DNA of 64,000 nt, from contig NZ_JAFEUW010000001.1 in NCBI RefSeq assembly GCF_025028335.1, positions 1,426,001-1,490,000 of the forward strand. Reading direction: 5' to 3'. The notes under the pieces were generated by a model that was given only the letters and a program-made list of their open reading frames with translations, did not search any database and was not told where the DNA came from. Shown here piece after piece: positions 1-7,624 of this stretch (its first letter is position 1; every line of letters begins with the position of its first letter). The translations under genes were made by a program, and so were the position numbers. The stretch is from Brachybacterium sillae (lineage in GTDB: Bacteria; Actinomycetota; Actinomycetes; Actinomycetales; Dermabacteraceae).

Positions 1-1
1 C

Positions 2-1129
2 GTCGCCCAGCACGTCGGCTGCTCCGGCGCCGACCTGGTACGCGGTCTCGCCACCGGGTACGAGATCCAGGTGGATCTGGTGCGGGCGATCTCCCTGCAC
101 CGCCACAAGATCGACCACGTCGCCCATCTGGGGCCGTCGGCCGCGGCCGGGATCGGCACCCTGCTGGGTCTGGACGAGGAGACGATCTTCCAGGCGATCG
201 GGCAGGCCCTGCACACCACCACCGCCACCCGGCAGTCCCGCAAGGGCGAGATCTCCACCTGGAAGGCCCACGCCCCCGCCTTCGCCGGGAAGATGGCGGT
301 GGAGGCGGTGGACCGGGCGATGCGCGGCCAGACCTCCCCGGTGCCGATCTACGAGGGCGAGGACGGTGTCATCGCGTGGCTGCTCGACGGCCCCGAGGCC
401 CGCTACCAGGTGCCGCTGCCGGAGCGCGGGGAACCCAAGCGGGCCATCCTCGACACGTACACCAAGGAGCATTCCGCCGAATACCAGGCGCAGGCGTGGA
501 TCGACCTCGCCCGTCGTCTGCACCGCGAGCGCCCGGAGGTCACCGACCCGGCGAACGTCTCCTCGATCCTGCTGCGCACCAGCCACCACACCCACCACGT
601 GATCGGCTCCGGGGCGAACGACCCGCAGAAGTACGATCCGCAGGCCTCGCGCGAGACCCTCGACCACTCGATCCCGTACATCGTGGCGGTGGCGCTGCAG
701 GACGGCACCTGGCATCACGTCGACTCCTACACCCCGCAGCGGGCGCAGCGGCCCGACACGGTGGAGCTGTGGCAGCGCATCAGCACCGTCGAGGACCCGG
801 AGTGGACCCGCCGCTACCACTCGGACGACCTCGCCGAGAAGGCCTTCGGCGGCGCCCTCGAGATCACCCTCACCAGCGGGGAGGTGATCCGCGACGAGAT
901 CGCCGTGGCCGATGCCCACCCGCTGGGCGCCCGCCCCTTCGCCCGTCCGCAGTACGAGCAGAAGCTGCGCACCCTCGCCCAGGGGATCGTGGAGGACGCG
1001 GAGATCGACCGGTTCCTGACGGCCGTCGTCGAGCTGGAGCAACTGCCCGCCGGGGAACTCGACCGGCTCACGGTGCGGGCCGCCGACGGCGTCGTCGATC
1101 TGACCGCCTCCCCGAAGGGCCTGTTCTGA
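2..1129 (+). CDS. prpD: 2-methylcitrate dehydratase PrpD (5' partial)
   Basis: The reading frame is open from base 2 to the stop at 1127-1129, so the N-terminal part lies outside the window; about 375 C-terminal residues are present. PrpD dehydrates 2-methylcitrate to 2-methyl-cis-aconitate in the cytosolic methylcitrate cycle, which disposes of propionyl-CoA. The MmgE/PrpD-family helical domain is recognisable from [35 protein letters not shown] and [13 protein letters not shown], and the C-terminal half has the usual [15 protein letters not shown] stretch. The stop codon TGA shares its final A with the ATG of prpB (TGATG), indicating translational coupling. Neighbours prpB and prpC confirm the pathway. 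Very likely correct. Confidence 0.93.
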   Translation, partial: VAQHVGCSGADLVRGLATGYEIQVDLVRAISLHRHKIDHVAHLGPSAAAGIGTLLGLDEETIFQAIGQALHTTTATRQSRKGEISTWKAHAPAFAGKMAVEAVDRAMRGQTSPVPIYEGEDGVIAWLLDGPEARYQVPLPERGEPKRAILDTYTKEHSAEYQAQAWIDLARRLHRERPEVTDPANVSSILLRTSHHTHHVIGSGANDPQKYDPQASRETLDHSIPYIVAVALQDGTWHHVDSYTPQRAQRPDTVELWQRISTVEDPEWTRRYHSDDLAEKAFGGALEITLTSGEVIRDEIAVADAHPLGARPFARPQYEQKLRTLAQGIVEDAEIDRFLTAVVELEQLPAGELDRLTVRAADGVVDLTASPKGLF

Positions 1130-2085
1130 TGCTGCACACCACCCGCACCCCCACCGAGAAGCGCCTCGCCCTGCGCGAGGGCCTCACCTCCGGCACCCTG
1201 CAACGGTTCCCCGGGGCGTTCACGCCGCTGTCGGCGCCGCTGATCCAGGAACTCGGCTTCGAGGGCGTGTACATCTCTGGCGCGGTGATGGCCGCTGAGC
1301 TGGGACTGCCGGACGTCGGCCTCACCACGCTGACGGAGGTCACGCGCCGCGGCGCGGAGATCTCCCGGATGACGGATCTTCCGACCCTGATCGACGCCGA
1401 CACCGGGTTCGGGGAGCCGATGAACGTGGCCCGCACGGTGCAGCTGCTGGAGGACGCCGGGGTCTCCGGCCTGCACCTGGAGGACCAGGTGAACCCCAAA
1501 CGCTGCGGCCACCTCGACGGCAAGGAGGTCGTGGGGCTGGACGTGGCGGTGCAGCGGATCGCCGCGGCGGTCGCAGCCCGCCGCGACCCGGAGCTGCTGA
1601 TCATGGCCCGCACCGATGTGCGTGGGGTGGAGGGCCTGCCGGCGGTCGCCGACCGCGCCCGCGCCCTGGTCGATGCCGGCGCCGATGCGATCTTCCCGGA
1701 GGCCCTGCGCACCCTCGAGGAGTTCGCCGCGGTCCGTGAGGCCGTGGACGTGCCGATCCTCGCGAACATGACGGAGTTCGGGAAGTCGCCGCTGTTCACC
1801 CACGAGCAGCTGGCCTCCGTCGGTGTGAACCTGGTGATCCACCCCGTCTCCCTGCTGCGCATCGCCTTCGGGGCGATGGAGCGGGAACTGCGGGAGCTCG
1901 CCGCCCACGGCACCCTGGAACCGGCGGTGGAGCGGATGCAGACCCGCGCACGCCTCTACGCACTGAACGACTACGCCTCCTACACCCGCTTCGACCAGCA
2001 CCTGGTGGATTTCGAGGTGCCCGGTGCCGCTGCATCGGCGGCAGGTGCGACCGATGACGAGAGCGACGAGGAGGGGGCTCGATGA
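1129..2085 (+). CDS. prpB: Methylisocitrate lyase PrpB
   Basis: 318 residues. Cleaves 2-methylisocitrate to pyruvate and succinate, the last step of the methylcitrate cycle. It belongs to the isocitrate lyase/PEP mutase superfamily (TIM barrel). The metal-binding stretch DADTGFGEP lies near residue 88, LHLEDQ near 118 and the catalytic loop KRCGH near 124, in which the cysteine is the general acid; the C-terminal part contains ANMTEFGKSP, typical of PrpB. The ATG at 1129 overlaps the prpD stop by one base and its own end overlaps the next gene by four bases (ATGA), so the start is fixed by coupling. Normal length for the family; nothing odd seen. Confidence 0.95.
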   Translation: MLHTTRTPTEKRLALREGLTSGTLQRFPGAFTPLSAPLIQELGFEGVYISGAVMAAELGLPDVGLTTLTEVTRRGAEISRMTDLPTLIDADTGFGEPMNVARTVQLLEDAGVSGLHLEDQVNPKRCGHLDGKEVVGLDVAVQRIAAAVAARRDPELLIMARTDVRGVEGLPAVADRARALVDAGADAIFPEALRTLEEFAAVREAVDVPILANMTEFGKSPLFTHEQLASVGVNLVIHPVSLLRIAFGAMERELRELAAHGTLEPAVERMQTRARLYALNDYASYTRFDQHLVDFEVPGAAASAAGATDDESDEEGAR

Positions 2086-3179
2086 CCGGCCTGTTCGACC
2101 CGATCGCCCTGGGACCGCTGACGGTCCGCAACCGGGCGTGGGTCTCCCCCATGTGCCAGTACTCCTGTGAGGGGGCCGATGGCCTCGTCGGTGACTGGCA
2201 TCGGGAGACCCTCACGTCCTTCGCCCGCGGCGGCGCCGGACTGGTGATGACCGAGGCCACCGCGGTGGTGCCGGAGGGACGCATCTCCCCCTGGTGTGCC
2301 GGGCTGTGGTCGGACGATCACGTGGAGGCGTGGGCACCGATCGCCGAGCGGATCCGGGAGCTCGGGGCTGTGGCCGCGGTGCAGCTGGGGCATGCCGGCC
2401 GGAAGGCCTCCACGGATCGGCCGTGGGCCGGGGGCGGACCGGTGGGCGCACCCCTCGGCTGGTCGACCGTCGGCCCTTCCGCCCTGCCCTTCGGGGAGCT
2501 GCCCGCCCCACGTGCCCTGACCACCGAGGAGGTCGAGGGCCTGCCGCCGGCGTTCGCCCGGGCGGCGGAGCGCGCCCGCGACGCCGGATTCCAGACCGTG
2601 GAGCTGCACGCCGCCCACGGCTACCTGCTGCACCAGTTCCTCTCGCCCTTGTCGAACGACCGTGATGACCGCTGGGCCGATGGCACCACCCTGCTGGAGG
2701 CGATCATCCGTGCGATCACGACCGCGGTGCCCGACCTGCCGGTGATGGTGAGGCTCTCGGCCACGGACTGGGTCGACGGGGGTGTGACCCTCGAGCGCAC
2801 GCTGGCCACGGTGCGGCGCACCCACGCCGCCGGGGCGGTGTGGTTCGACATCTCCAGCGGTGGTCTGGATCCGCGCCAGCAGATCACCCTCGGCCCCGCC
2901 TATCAGACGCCTTTCGCGCAGGCCGTGCGGGAGGCGTTGCCGCAGGACGGGAGCGTGGGGGTGAATGCGGTGGGTCTGATCGACACCCCGCAGCGGGCCG
3001 ACGCCGTGATCCGGGAGGGCCGGGCCGATGCCGTGATGCTCGCCCGCCCCTGGCAGCGCAACCCGCACTGGGCACTGGAGGCGGAACGGGTGCTCTCCAC
3101 CCGGGAGCATCCCGTCGACCCCGGGTTGTGGCCGCGGCAGCTGGTGCGTGGCCGGCACGTGTCCGCCGACCCCTCCTGA
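2082..3179 (+). CDS. NADH:flavin oxidoreductase, old yellow enzyme (YqjM type)
   Basis: 365 residues, FMN-dependent TIM-barrel ene-reductase. YqjM-class markers are visible: SPMCQYSC near residue 22 (the cysteine that tunes FMN in this class), QLGHAGRKAS near 105, the HAAHGYLLHQFLSPLSN substrate/FMN loop near 175 and RLSATDWVDGG further on. It reduces activated C=C double bonds with NAD(P)H; the physiological substrate is unknown. It starts at 2082 inside the prpB stop (ATGA overlap) and sits between prpB and prpC, so it is part of the same transcript. A role in handling an unsaturated intermediate of propionate or branched-chain catabolism is inference only. Confidence 0.88.
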   Translation: MTGLFDPIALGPLTVRNRAWVSPMCQYSCEGADGLVGDWHRETLTSFARGGAGLVMTEATAVVPEGRISPWCAGLWSDDHVEAWAPIAERIRELGAVAAVQLGHAGRKASTDRPWAGGGPVGAPLGWSTVGPSALPFGELPAPRALTTEEVEGLPPAFARAAERARDAGFQTVELHAAHGYLLHQFLSPLSNDRDDRWADGTTLLEAIIRAITTAVPDLPVMVRLSATDWVDGGVTLERTLATVRRTHAAGAVWFDISSGGLDPRQQITLGPAYQTPFAQAVREALPQDGSVGVNAVGLIDTPQRADAVIREGRADAVMLARPWQRNPHWALEAERVLSTREHPVDPGLWPRQLVRGRHVSADPS

Positions 3180-3268
3180 CCCCGGCCCCCGCTGGATTCC
3201 CACCGCACTCCCGCCGCATCCCCGCCCGCCGCCGTCGACCCGACCCCTCCGCTGCGAAGGAGCACCTC

Positions 3269-4465
3269 ATGAGCACCCCCTCCGCCTCCCCCGAGCCCGA
3301 GATCCGCCGCGGCCTGAACGGCGTGGTCGCCGACACCACCGCGATCTCGACGGTCTCCACCGCCACGAACACCCTGCTGTACCGGGGCTACCCGGTGCAG
3401 GAGCTTGCGGAGTCGACACCGTTCGAGGCCGTCGCGGACCTGCTGTGGACCGGGGACCTGCCTGACGCGGACCGGCTCGCGGAGATCCAGCGCCAGGAGC
3501 GCAGCCTCCGCGGCCTCTCGGAGACCGTGCAGGGCGTGCTCGATGCCCTGCCCGCCGACACCCACCCGATGGACGCGGTCCGCACCGCCGTGTCGGTGCT
3601 CGGCGCGCTGGAGCCGTCGGCGGAGGACATCTCCCCGGAGGCGGAACTGCGCAAGGCCCGGGAACTGTTCGCCCAGCTCCCGGCGATCGTCGCCTACGAG
3701 CAGCGGCGCCGCTGGGACGTGCGCGGGGAGCTCGAGGCGCACGACCCGCAGGGCGTCGGCCGACTGGTGCCGCCACGCGACGACCTCGACTACTGCCAGA
3801 ACTTCCTGTGGATGACGTTCGGGGAGACCGCCCCGGCACCGGTGGTCGATGCGTTCCGGGTGTCGATGGTGCTGTATGCGGAGCACTCCTTCAACGCCTC
3901 CACCTTCACCGCCCGGGTGATCGCCTCGACGCTGTCGGATCTGCACTCCGCGGTGGTCGGTGCGATCGGCGCCCTGAAGGGCCCGCTCCACGGCGGCGCC
4001 AACGAGGCGGTGATGCACACCTTCGACGAGATCGGTCTGCGGGAGGACGAGAGCCGCGAGGAGGCCTTCGCCCGGGCCGAGGCCTGGCTGACCGACGCCC
4101 TGGCCCGCAAGCAGAAGATCATGGGCTTCGGGCACCGCGTCTACAAGAACGGCGACTCCCGGGTGCCGACGATGCACGCCGCCCTGGAGCGGATGATCGC
4201 GCACTACGAGCGGCCGGAGATCCTCGGGCTGTACGACGGCCTGCGCGAGGCGATGGGCCGGGCCAAGGGGATCCACCCCAACCTCGACTACCCGGCGGGC
4301 CCCACGTACCACCTGATGGGTTTCGACACCGAGATGTTCACGCCCCTGTTCATCGCCAGCCGTGTCACCGGATGGACCGCGCATGTGCGGGAGCAGCACG
4401 CCCACAACGCACTCATCCGCCCGCTCTCGGCGTACGACGGCGTGGAGGAGCGGCACCTGCCCTGA
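3269..4465 (+). CDS. prpC: 2-methylcitrate synthase / citrate synthase PrpC
   Basis: 398 residues. Condenses propionyl-CoA (or acetyl-CoA) with oxaloacetate. Citrate synthase signatures are present: the first active-site histidine region PLHGGANEAVM near 241, GFGHRVYKNGDSR near 285 and the C-terminal TGWTAHVREQ. The N-terminal RRGLNGVVADTTAIS and NTLLYRGYPVQELAE are typical of the actinobacterial bifunctional enzymes. The ATG at 3269 is preceded by AAGGAG at 3257-3262, 6 nt spacing, and follows the upstream gene by 89 nt, so this gene has its own strong ribosome binding site within the prp operon. The lower substrate preference (propionyl versus acetyl) cannot be read from sequence alone; context favours methylcitrate. 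Confidence 0.94.
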   Translation: MSTPSASPEPEIRRGLNGVVADTTAISTVSTATNTLLYRGYPVQELAESTPFEAVADLLWTGDLPDADRLAEIQRQERSLRGLSETVQGVLDALPADTHPMDAVRTAVSVLGALEPSAEDISPEAELRKARELFAQLPAIVAYEQRRRWDVRGELEAHDPQGVGRLVPPRDDLDYCQNFLWMTFGETAPAPVVDAFRVSMVLYAEHSFNASTFTARVIASTLSDLHSAVVGAIGALKGPLHGGANEAVMHTFDEIGLREDESREEAFARAEAWLTDALARKQKIMGFGHRVYKNGDSRVPTMHAALERMIAHYERPEILGLYDGLREAMGRAKGIHPNLDYPAGPTYHLMGFDTEMFTPLFIASRVTGWTAHVREQHAHNALIRPLSAYDGVEERHLP

Positions 4466-4489
4466 CGCCGGGGCGGGCGGTGCCCGTCG

Positions 4490-5415
4490 TCAGTCGCGGT
4501 TCTCCTGCAGCTTCCCCTTCGGGATCGCGAGGGCCGCGAGCGCGGCGAGCACCAGGAACACGACGGTCAGGCCGATGGCGTAGAACGCGGCCTCCCGCAG
4601 GGCGACATTGTCGGTGCGCCCCTGCATGAACGGGTCCAGCCACCCGGTGGGGTTCTCGATCAGCGCGGTGAACAGCGCCAGCGAGGTGGCGGCACCGATC
4701 GCCCCACCCCGGGGACGACGCCATCTTGTAGATGCCGGCACCGGCTCCGGCCTGCGCGGCCGGGAGGCTCGCCAGGGCGCCGTCGATGGAGGGCGTGGCC
4801 TACAGGGCCAGGCCGAGGCCGAAGAGGCTGTACGCGATGATCGCGAGGATCACGTAGGTGCCGACCATGACGTGGGTCATCATCAGCATCACCGTGGCGA
4901 CCATGACGATCAGCGGGCCCCAGATCATCGGCTTGCGCGGCCCGACGCGCTGCAGCAGCTTCTCCCCGACGCGGATGAAACCGATGACGAACACCGCGTA
5001 ACCGAGGCTCATGAGACCGGCGTCCATCGCGGTGTAGCGGGAGCCGTCGGGCCGGTGACCGGCGAGCTGGACCAACTGCTGGGACACCAGCAGCATGCCG
5101 ACGGTCGCGTTCATCAGGAAGTTCGACACCACCGCACCGGTGAAGGTGGGGTTGCGGAACAGTCCGAGCGCGATGAACGGTTGCCGTTGGCGCCTCTCGA
5201 CGATCACGAACCCGACGCCGGTGACCAGCGCGACGGCGACCAGGGCGAGCACCACCGGGTCCGCCCACCCGAGGTCGGAGCCGAACAGCAGCACGATCAT
5301 CAGGGCGAGGGTGGCGATGATGAACAGCACCAACCCCCGAGATCGAACTTCCGCGTCAGATCCGGCACCCGCACCGCGGCGATGTCGCGGCGGATCGGGC
5401 GGGACGTGGCGGGAG
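4490..5415 (-). pseudogene. MFS drug:H+ antiporter (DHA2-like), C-terminal half, multiply broken
   Basis: Reading leftwards, the conceptual protein runs through GLVLFIIATLALMIVLLFGS, RRQRQPFIALGLFRNPTFTG, MDAGLMSLGYAVFV, AIIAYSLFGLGLAL and ends with AIPKGKLQENRD, the second half of a 14-TM EmrB/QacA-type exporter. Three lesions are visible: a one-base loss in the G run near 5340 (frame change before LVLF), a TAG stop at 4800-4802 where the family has a sense codon, and another frame change near 4712, after which IGAATSLALFTAL resumes. The 5' half is missing; homology stops where the IS3 end begins near 5415 and does not resume on the other side of the IS. Substrate unknown. Not functional unless the lesions are sequence errors, and truncation remains even then. 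Confidence 0.8.
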
Positions 5416-5428
5416 TGAGCCGCCCCCT

Positions 5429-6250
5429 TCATTCGGTCCGGACGTTCTGTGAGTCGTCGGTTTCCATTTGATGGGTGCACTGCCGAGCGTACTCGGCTGG
5501 GGTTAGGTAGCCGAGCGAGGAGTGCCGGCGGTGGTGGTTGTACTCGTCCTTCCAGTCGCCGATGATGACCTGTGCGTGCAGCAGCGAGTAGAAGCTGTTG
5601 ATGTTGAGGCACTCGTCGCGGATCCGGCTGTTGAACGACTCGACGTACCCGTTGCGCCACGGCGAGCCCGGAGGGATGTAGGACAGGCCGGTGCGGGTGC
5701 CGGCCCAGTCGGCCATCGCCTCGCTGATGAACTCCGGCCCGTTGTCCGACCTGAGCACCGCCGGGGCGCCCCGGGCGGCGACGAGGTCCTCGAGGTGGGC
5801 GGTGAGTCGGTCGGCGGTAATCGAGCGCTCCACGAGGCCGCCGATGCACTCCCGGGTGTGTTCGTCGACGATCGAGCAGATCTTGATCAATCGTCCGTGC
5901 TCGTCGGCGTCGAACTGGAAGTCCACCGCCCACACCACGTTCGGCGCGTCCGCCGTCGGCGCGTCGACGGTCGAGGACCCGACGCGCTTGCGTCGACGCC
6001 GCTGCGGGACCCGGAGCCCTTCGTCACGCCACAGGCGTTGGATCTTCTTGTGGTTCACCACCCACCCCTCGGCGCGGGCGTCGTGATACGCCCGCCGATA
6101 CCCGTAGCGGGGATGGTCCTTCGCCCAGGCGCGCAGCCACTCCCTGAGCGCCCGATCCGGGTCCGTGACCGTGTCGCCCTTGAGCGGTCGCCGGTACGCG
6201 CAGCGGCTCAGCCCGACCAGACGGCACGCCATCCGTTCGCTCACCCGCAC
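5429..6250 (-). CDS. IS3-family transposase OrfB (integrase catalytic domain)
   Basis: 273 residues counted from the GTG at 6250; in the transframe product the frame opens further upstream (…RRRAAVDHLKRKV…). It has the HTH_21 region with HPRYGYRRAYHDARAEGW and an rve core whose DDE residues appear in VWAVDFQFDADE, LRSDNGPEF and PWRNGYVESFNSRIRDE, followed by the usual YNHHRRHSSLGYLTPAEYA tail. The stop lies inside the terminal inverted repeat. It is in the -1 frame relative to orfA, so the active transposase is expected to be the OrfAB fusion made by frameshifting at 6301-6307. The catalytic triad is intact, so the element may be active. Confidence 0.93.
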   Translation of the reverse strand: MRVSERMACRLVGLSRCAYRRPLKGDTVTDPDRALREWLRAWAKDHPRYGYRRAYHDARAEGWVVNHKKIQRLWRDEGLRVPQRRRRKRVGSSTVDAPTADAPNVVWAVDFQFDADEHGRLIKICSIVDEHTRECIGGLVERSITADRLTAHLEDLVAARGAPAVLRSDNGPEFISEAMADWAGTRTGLSYIPPGSPWRNGYVESFNSRIRDECLNINSFYSLLHAQVIIGDWKDEYNHHRRHSSLGYLTPAEYARQCTHQMETDDSQNVRTE

Positions 6251-6294
6251 CTTGCGCTTGAGGTGATCGACGGCGGCGCGGCGCCTGTCCGGGC

Positions 6295-6579
6295 TTAGAA
6301 GTTTCCCTCAGCCAGCTCCTTGAGCGCGGCCTTCTCCAGCTCCGCTTCCGCGAGCAGACGCTTCAGGGTCGCGTTCTGCTTCTCCAGCTCCTTCAGGCGC
6401 TTTGCGTCGTCGGCCTTGAGGTCGTCGTACTGGTTCCGCCACCGGTAGTACGTCTGCTCGGACACCGCCAGCTCCCGGCACACCGCCGCGACGTCCTGAC
6501 CATCGGTGAGCATCCTGTCGGCCTGCCCGAGCTTACGGACGACCTGCTCGGGGGTGTGACGCTTCCTGCTGTTCGTCAT
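6295..6579 (-). CDS. IS3-family transposase OrfA (HTH DNA-binding)
   Basis: 94 residues from the ATG at 6577-6579 (MTNSRKRHTPEQVVRKLGQ). The N-terminal part is an HTH_8-type helix-turn-helix with AAVCRELAVSEQTYYRWRNQ, and the C-terminal part (KRLKELEKQNATLKRLLAEA) is the leucine-zipper-like coiled coil typical of IS3 OrfA. Seventeen further codons are open upstream, but the ATG chosen matches the normal family N-terminus. The gene ends at a TAA just after the slippery heptamer. On its own it is the DNA-binding regulator; with frameshifting it supplies the N-terminus of OrfAB. Confidence 0.92.
   Translation of the reverse strand: MTNSRKRHTPEQVVRKLGQADRMLTDGQDVAAVCRELAVSEQTYYRWRNQYDDLKADDAKRLKELEKQNATLKRLLAEAELEKAALKELAEGNF
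6301..6307 (-). promoter_or_regulatory. Programmed -1 ribosomal frameshift site (GGGAAAC)
   Basis: On the minus strand the orfA codons read gaG GGA AAC ttc taa. GGGAAAC fits the canonical X XXY YYZ slippery heptamer, and a -1 slip enters the open orfB frame (aaa ctt cta agc ccg). Both frames are open across the site, so an OrfAB fusion protein can be produced. The stimulatory RNA structure was not modelled. Confidence 0.82.
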
Positions 6580-6654
6580 GATCTGACCAGTCTCCCTGCC
6601 CGCGACCGCGGGCAACAGGACGACTCTCATAACGACTGGACCTACGAAACGGGG

Positions 6655-7185
6655 TCAGCCCAATACCGTCGGGACGGCGCAGCTGGCCGCGACCGCATCG
6701 ACGAGGTCGACGCGGTCGGTGGCGTCGAACACGCGCACCTCACCGGTGCGGGCGTTCGTTGCCGGGATCTTCAGGGCCTGCTCCGGCCACGTGTGCACGG
6801 GGAGGCGTTGTTCGATGACGGCGCGACGCACGGGCTCGGCGACCGTCCTGGCCCGCAGGGCGAGCGCCCCGACCTTGACCAGGGCCGTGCGCTCGTCCCG
6901 GTGTCCTCGCCCGGCGCGGAAGAGTCGCAGCATGTTGAGCGGCCCGACCTTGCCGGGGATCTCCTGGACCGCCCCCTCGATCTGCATCGTGAACAGGTCG
7001 TCGAGTGAGGTGGGGCCCGCGACCTGGGCAGCCACGGCTGAGCCAGCCGACGTGCCCACGATGAGGTCGGCCGAGCGCAGCGTGATGCCGTGCCGCTCCA
7101 AGCCGAGGAGGATCCCCGTCTCCCAGGCGATGCCGGCCAGGCCACCGCCGCCGAGAACGAGGGCTCTGTCGTGGGTCGTCGTCAT
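6655..7185 (-). pseudogene. Patatin-like phospholipase, 3'-truncated by IS3
   Basis: 176 residues remain. The oxyanion-hole motif (RALVLGGGGLAGIAWE) and the nucleophile elbow GTSAGS (Ser near residue 47) are intact, as in bacterial patatin-like serine lipases that hydrolyse membrane phospholipids. The protein stops right after AASCAVPTVLG, upstream of the catalytic DG motif (usually DGG), because the terminal TGA of the IS3 end (6655-6657) serves as stop codon. Without the second catalytic residue of the Ser-Asp dyad it should be inactive. A TAGAGT hexamer 6 nt before the ATG suggests a leaderless transcript. Confidence 0.85.
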
Positions 7186-7191
7186 GCGGTC

Positions 7192-7197
7192 ACTCTA
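7192..7197 (-). promoter_or_regulatory. -10 element for leaderless patatin-like gene
   Basis: TAGAGT on the minus strand, 6 nt before the ATG at 7185. The spacing places the transcription start at or next to the initiation codon. The hexamer overlaps the edge of the adjacent IS5-type remnant. Confidence 0.5.
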
Positions 7198-7303
7198 GGG
7201 CGTGTCCCCCTTATGTGCGTAGCCAGGTGAGGATGGCGAAGACGGTCGTTTGTGGCGGGCGTCCGGGATGCGACGGGGCAGCGTGTGTGACTTCGTCTGC
7301 TGA
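7196..7303 (-). mobile_element. IS5-type insertion sequence remnant (transposase C-terminus and one end)
   Basis: On the minus strand the frame reads PPQTTVFAILTWLRT and stop, the typical C-terminal end of IS5-group transposases, then runs into GGACACGCCC at the border. The same outward end AGGGCGTGT also occurs at about 15107 at the edge of the other IS5-type remnant, in the same orientation. Only about 100 bp survive; the inner boundary is approximate. The family call rests on a short stretch. Confidence 0.5.
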
Positions 7304-7336
7304 ATGGCGGGGTTCTTCGGTCGCTTCGTGGCGGGG

Positions 7337-7558
7337 TCAGGTGACACCGATGACCAGGGTGCTCTGTGCGGCTTCGATGACGTCGTTGGTGATGGTGTCG
7401 AGTTCGTTGATCTTCAGGACCCGCTGGATCTGGGGGAAGAGGCGTTCGAGGAGCCGGAAGTTGCCGCGGGCGTAGAAGAGGGACAGGACGATGATGTCGT
7501 CGATGTTCGTGGCCACGAACAGACCGATCGCCTGCAGGATCGGGGTGAGCAGTTCCAT
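7337..7558 (-). pseudogene. CadD-like cadmium transporter N-terminus fused to foreign tail
   Basis: 73 codons. Residues 1-32 (MELLTPILQAIGLFVATNID and DIIVLSLFYARG) are the first membrane segment of CadD-family cadmium-resistance transporters, whose full length is about 200 residues. From residue 33 the sequence changes to a hydrophilic tail (NFRLLERLFPQIQRVLKINE…) that does not belong to CadD. The tail faintly resembles the end of a STAS/anti-sigma-antagonist domain, which is only a guess. A Shine-Dalgarno-like AAAGG precedes the ATG, and the gene lies 66 nt downstream of the P1B ATPase in the same direction. It looks like a deletion-fusion product at the edge of the island and cannot transport. 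Confidence 0.65.
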
Positions 7559-7624
7559 CGGTGCCTTTCAGGGCGCGCCGGACCGCCGGCGGTGGGTCAG
7601 TGGGGCCGCGTTGGTCCGCGGGGG

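Larger units (their letters stand above)
5416..6657 (-). mobile_element. IS3-family insertion sequence
   Basis: About 1.24 kb element with orfA and orfB. The right end at 6657 reads, inward on the minus strand, TGACCCCGTTTCGTAGGTCC; the other end at about 5416 (possibly 5420) reads TGAGCCGCCCCCTTCATTCG followed by GTCCGGACG. The two ends align imperfectly around GGTCC and CGTT with a small length difference, as expected of diverged terminal inverted repeats. No matching short target duplication is obvious: the flanks belong to two different broken genes (MFS on the left, patatin on the right). The element therefore probably took part in a deletion or recombination after insertion. Exact left boundary uncertain by several bases. 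Confidence 0.82.
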
